From Sphingomonas aracearum (GTDB lineage: Bacteria; Pseudomonadota; Alphaproteobacteria; Sphingomonadales; Sphingomonadaceae): a stretch of 64,000 nt of DNA. This document shows positions 62,926 to 64,000 of this stretch, piece by piece. Under the pieces are notes generated by a model. The model ran no database searches. It was given only the letters and a program-made list of their open reading frames with translations, and was not told the DNA's origin. Numbering within the stretch: the first letter of the stretch is position 1; each line of letters starts with the position of its first letter. The stretch covers positions 620,001 to 684,000 of the forward strand of contig NZ_QQNB01000002.1 of NCBI RefSeq assembly GCF_003345355.1, read 5' to 3'. The position numbers were made by a program, and so were the translations under genes.

Positions 62926-63516
62926 TCAATAAGGCGGCGCCTGTCGCGTGCGTTGCGTGCGCGCCGCGTCGGTCCACCAGGCAAGATCGTCCGCAAAGCG
63001 CGGAAATGCGCGCACGAGTGCCCCGCCGCCATCGCCGCTCGGCTCGCCCGCCGCGTCGAACGCATGGCCGATCCCGCCCACGGCCAGCGAGCTCGACACC
63101 ACCACCATGCCCATCTCGGACAGGATGCCGTGCCAGGCGAGCCCGGCCCGCGCTCCGGCGAAACGGCCGGCCGAATAGCTGGCGATCGCCGCCGGTCGCC
63201 AGAACCACTCCTCCAGGAAGTGGTCGGTCAGGTTCTTGAGGCCGGGCTGGACGCCCCAGTTATATTCGCCGGCCACGAACACGAAGGCGTCCGCCGCCTT
63301 GATCCGCTCGGCCAGGTCGGCAAGCGCCGGCGGGGCCTCTCCGGGTGCATATTCCTTGTACATCCGGTCCAGCATCGGCATGTCCAGCGCCTTGGCATCG
63401 ACCAGTTCGGCCGCCGCCCCGCGCGCGGCGAAGGCGCGCACCAGCCACTGCGCCAGCCGGATGCCCTGCCGGTCCGATCGGTAGGAGCCGTAGAAGATCA
63501 GGATTCTGTCGGCCAT
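62926..63516 (-). CDS. NADPH-dependent FMN reductase-like flavodoxin-fold protein (196 aa)
   Basis: Flavodoxin-like fold with the FMN-phosphate loop FYGSYRSDRQGIRLAQW (about 8-24), the flavin-contact segment FVFVAGEYNWGVQPGLKNLT (about 78-97), and EEWFWRPAAIASYSAGRFAG. This is the FMN_red family, which covers NADPH-dependent FMN/azo/quinone reductases. It lies 56 bases downstream of a second flavoprotein gene on the same strand, so the two may be co-transcribed. The substrate cannot be predicted. Confidence 0.87.
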   Translation of the reverse strand: MADRILIFYGSYRSDRQGIRLAQWLVRAFAARGAAAELVDAKALDMPMLDRMYKEYAPGEAPPALADLAERIKAADAFVFVAGEYNWGVQPGLKNLTDHFLEEWFWRPAAIASYSAGRFAGARAGLAWHGILSEMGMVVVSSSLAVGGIGHAFDAAGEPSGDGGGALVRAFPRFADDLAWWTDAARTQRTRQAPPY

Positions 63517-63572
63517 GTGTCATTCCTTTCGTTGGTGCCTGCGCCTGCCGGGCCGGCAGGGCGATCCCGCTG

Positions 63573-64000
63573 CTACAGACCCTCGCCGGCCACCCAGTGC
63601 GCGTTGGACAGTCGGCGGGCGAGATCCCAGCTCTGGCGCCGGATGTCCGGCACGGCCACGATCTCCCAAAAGGCGCCGCGGGTCATCGGCCCCAGCGCGA
63701 AGAGCCGCTCGCCGGCCGCTCCGCCGGCGCCCACCACCGCGCAGCCGGGATCGACGTCGAGGCCGAGATGCTCCGCATCGGGCCGGATCGCGCCCCGCGC
63801 CAGCAACGCTTGCAGCAGCGGCTCCTCCGTGCGGGTCAGGTCGCCCTGCGGCCCGGTGCAGTTGACGATGCGCTGCACGACCAGCCGTTCGGGACGGTCC
63901 GTGCCACGCGGGCGCCATTGCACGGCGATGCCCTGCTCCACTTCGGCAAAGGCCATCGTCTTGCCCGCCACCGTGACGAGCCTGCCTTCCGCGCGCAGCG
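63573..64000 (-). CDS. FAD/NAD(P)-binding protein, C-terminal part only
   Basis: The reading frame remains open to base 64000, so the 5' part is outside the window; about 141 C-terminal residues are visible. IVNCTGPQGDLTRTEEPLLQ, ARGAIRPDAEHLGLDVD, and GERLFALGPMTRGAFWEIVA match the C-terminus of FAD-NAD(P)-binding proteins of the YdhS/HpnW-like group. It probably forms an operon with the FMN reductase-like gene 56 bases downstream. The full domain set cannot be judged. Confidence 0.75.
   Translation of the reverse strand, partial: LRAEGRLVTVAGKTMAFAEVEQGIAVQWRPRGTDRPERLVVQRIVNCTGPQGDLTRTEEPLLQALLARGAIRPDAEHLGLDVDPGCAVVGAGGAAGERLFALGPMTRGAFWEIVAVPDIRRQSWDLARRLSNAHWVAGEGL

Overview
The window comes from a high-GC alphaproteobacterium, most likely a sphingomonad (Sphingomonas-like). 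The evidence is the many TonB-dependent receptors, the alphaproteobacterial LexA-type direct repeat upstream of an imuA-imuB-dnaE2 mutasome, the Slam/TbpB-like lipoprotein pair, and tightly packed operons with 1-16 base ATGA/GTGA-type overlaps. No rRNA, tRNA, transposase, phage gene or CRISPR array was recognised. Species assignment is inference.

Layout. 1-3.4 kb: the 3' part of a phosphoketolase gene, a 0.7 kb gene-poor gap and a small glycine-rich stress-type protein. 3.4-12.5 kb: a minus-strand valine/branched-chain catabolic operon (mmsA, acyl-CoA dehydrogenase, 3-hydroxyisobutyryl-CoA hydrolase, enoyl-CoA hydratase, mmsB, scoA, scoB, then an aldo/keto reductase) with a divergent LysR regulator. 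12.5-15.7 kb: GTP-type PEP carboxykinase and a divergent LysR-type regulator that appears to carry two consecutive HTH domains. 15.7-27.8 kb: an iron-uptake and periplasmic redox block. It holds PepSY-DUF2271-DUF4198-ApbE on the minus strand, divergent across a perfect 7-1-7 Fur-like palindrome from a TonB receptor, then PiuC, an FMN-dependent alpha-hydroxy-acid dehydrogenase, a second TonB receptor, and DUF3649-PepSY-DUF3325. 27.9-32.3 kb: purC and purS-purQ, separated by a TbpB-like lipoprotein and its Slam exporter.

32.3-46.5 kb: a soluble chemotaxis transducer, a MAPEG protein, then a DNA damage block. An Mfd-like helicase and a frameshifted DHH phosphoesterase run leftward, and imuA-imuB-(vapBC on the other strand)-dnaE2 run rightward, with one LexA box between them. 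imuB and dnaE2 both carry in-frame palindromic repeat elements; the element in dnaE2 recurs in the intergenic DNA just downstream. 46.5-47.4 kb: gene-free DNA with inverted repeats, a (GA)22 tract, and a near-consensus sigma70 promoter with no convincing gene behind it.

47.4-59.7 kb: a cobalamin uptake and late-assembly island (btuF, btuCD, a cobalamin riboswitch, btuB, an unknown membrane protein, DUF1636, cobT, cobS, cobQ, cobD, cobC, cobU, cobO). No corrin-ring genes are present, which suggests scavenging and remodelling of corrinoids. 59.7-64 kb: a large TonB receptor, an NADPH-dependent FMN-reductase-like protein, and the C-terminal part of a flavoprotein cut by the window edge.

The most unusual material is the in-frame palindromic elements in two SOS polymerase genes, the tandem-HTH regulator, the DUF2271 protein with an apparent ApbE flavinylation motif, and the orphan promoter region at about 46.9-47.4 kb.
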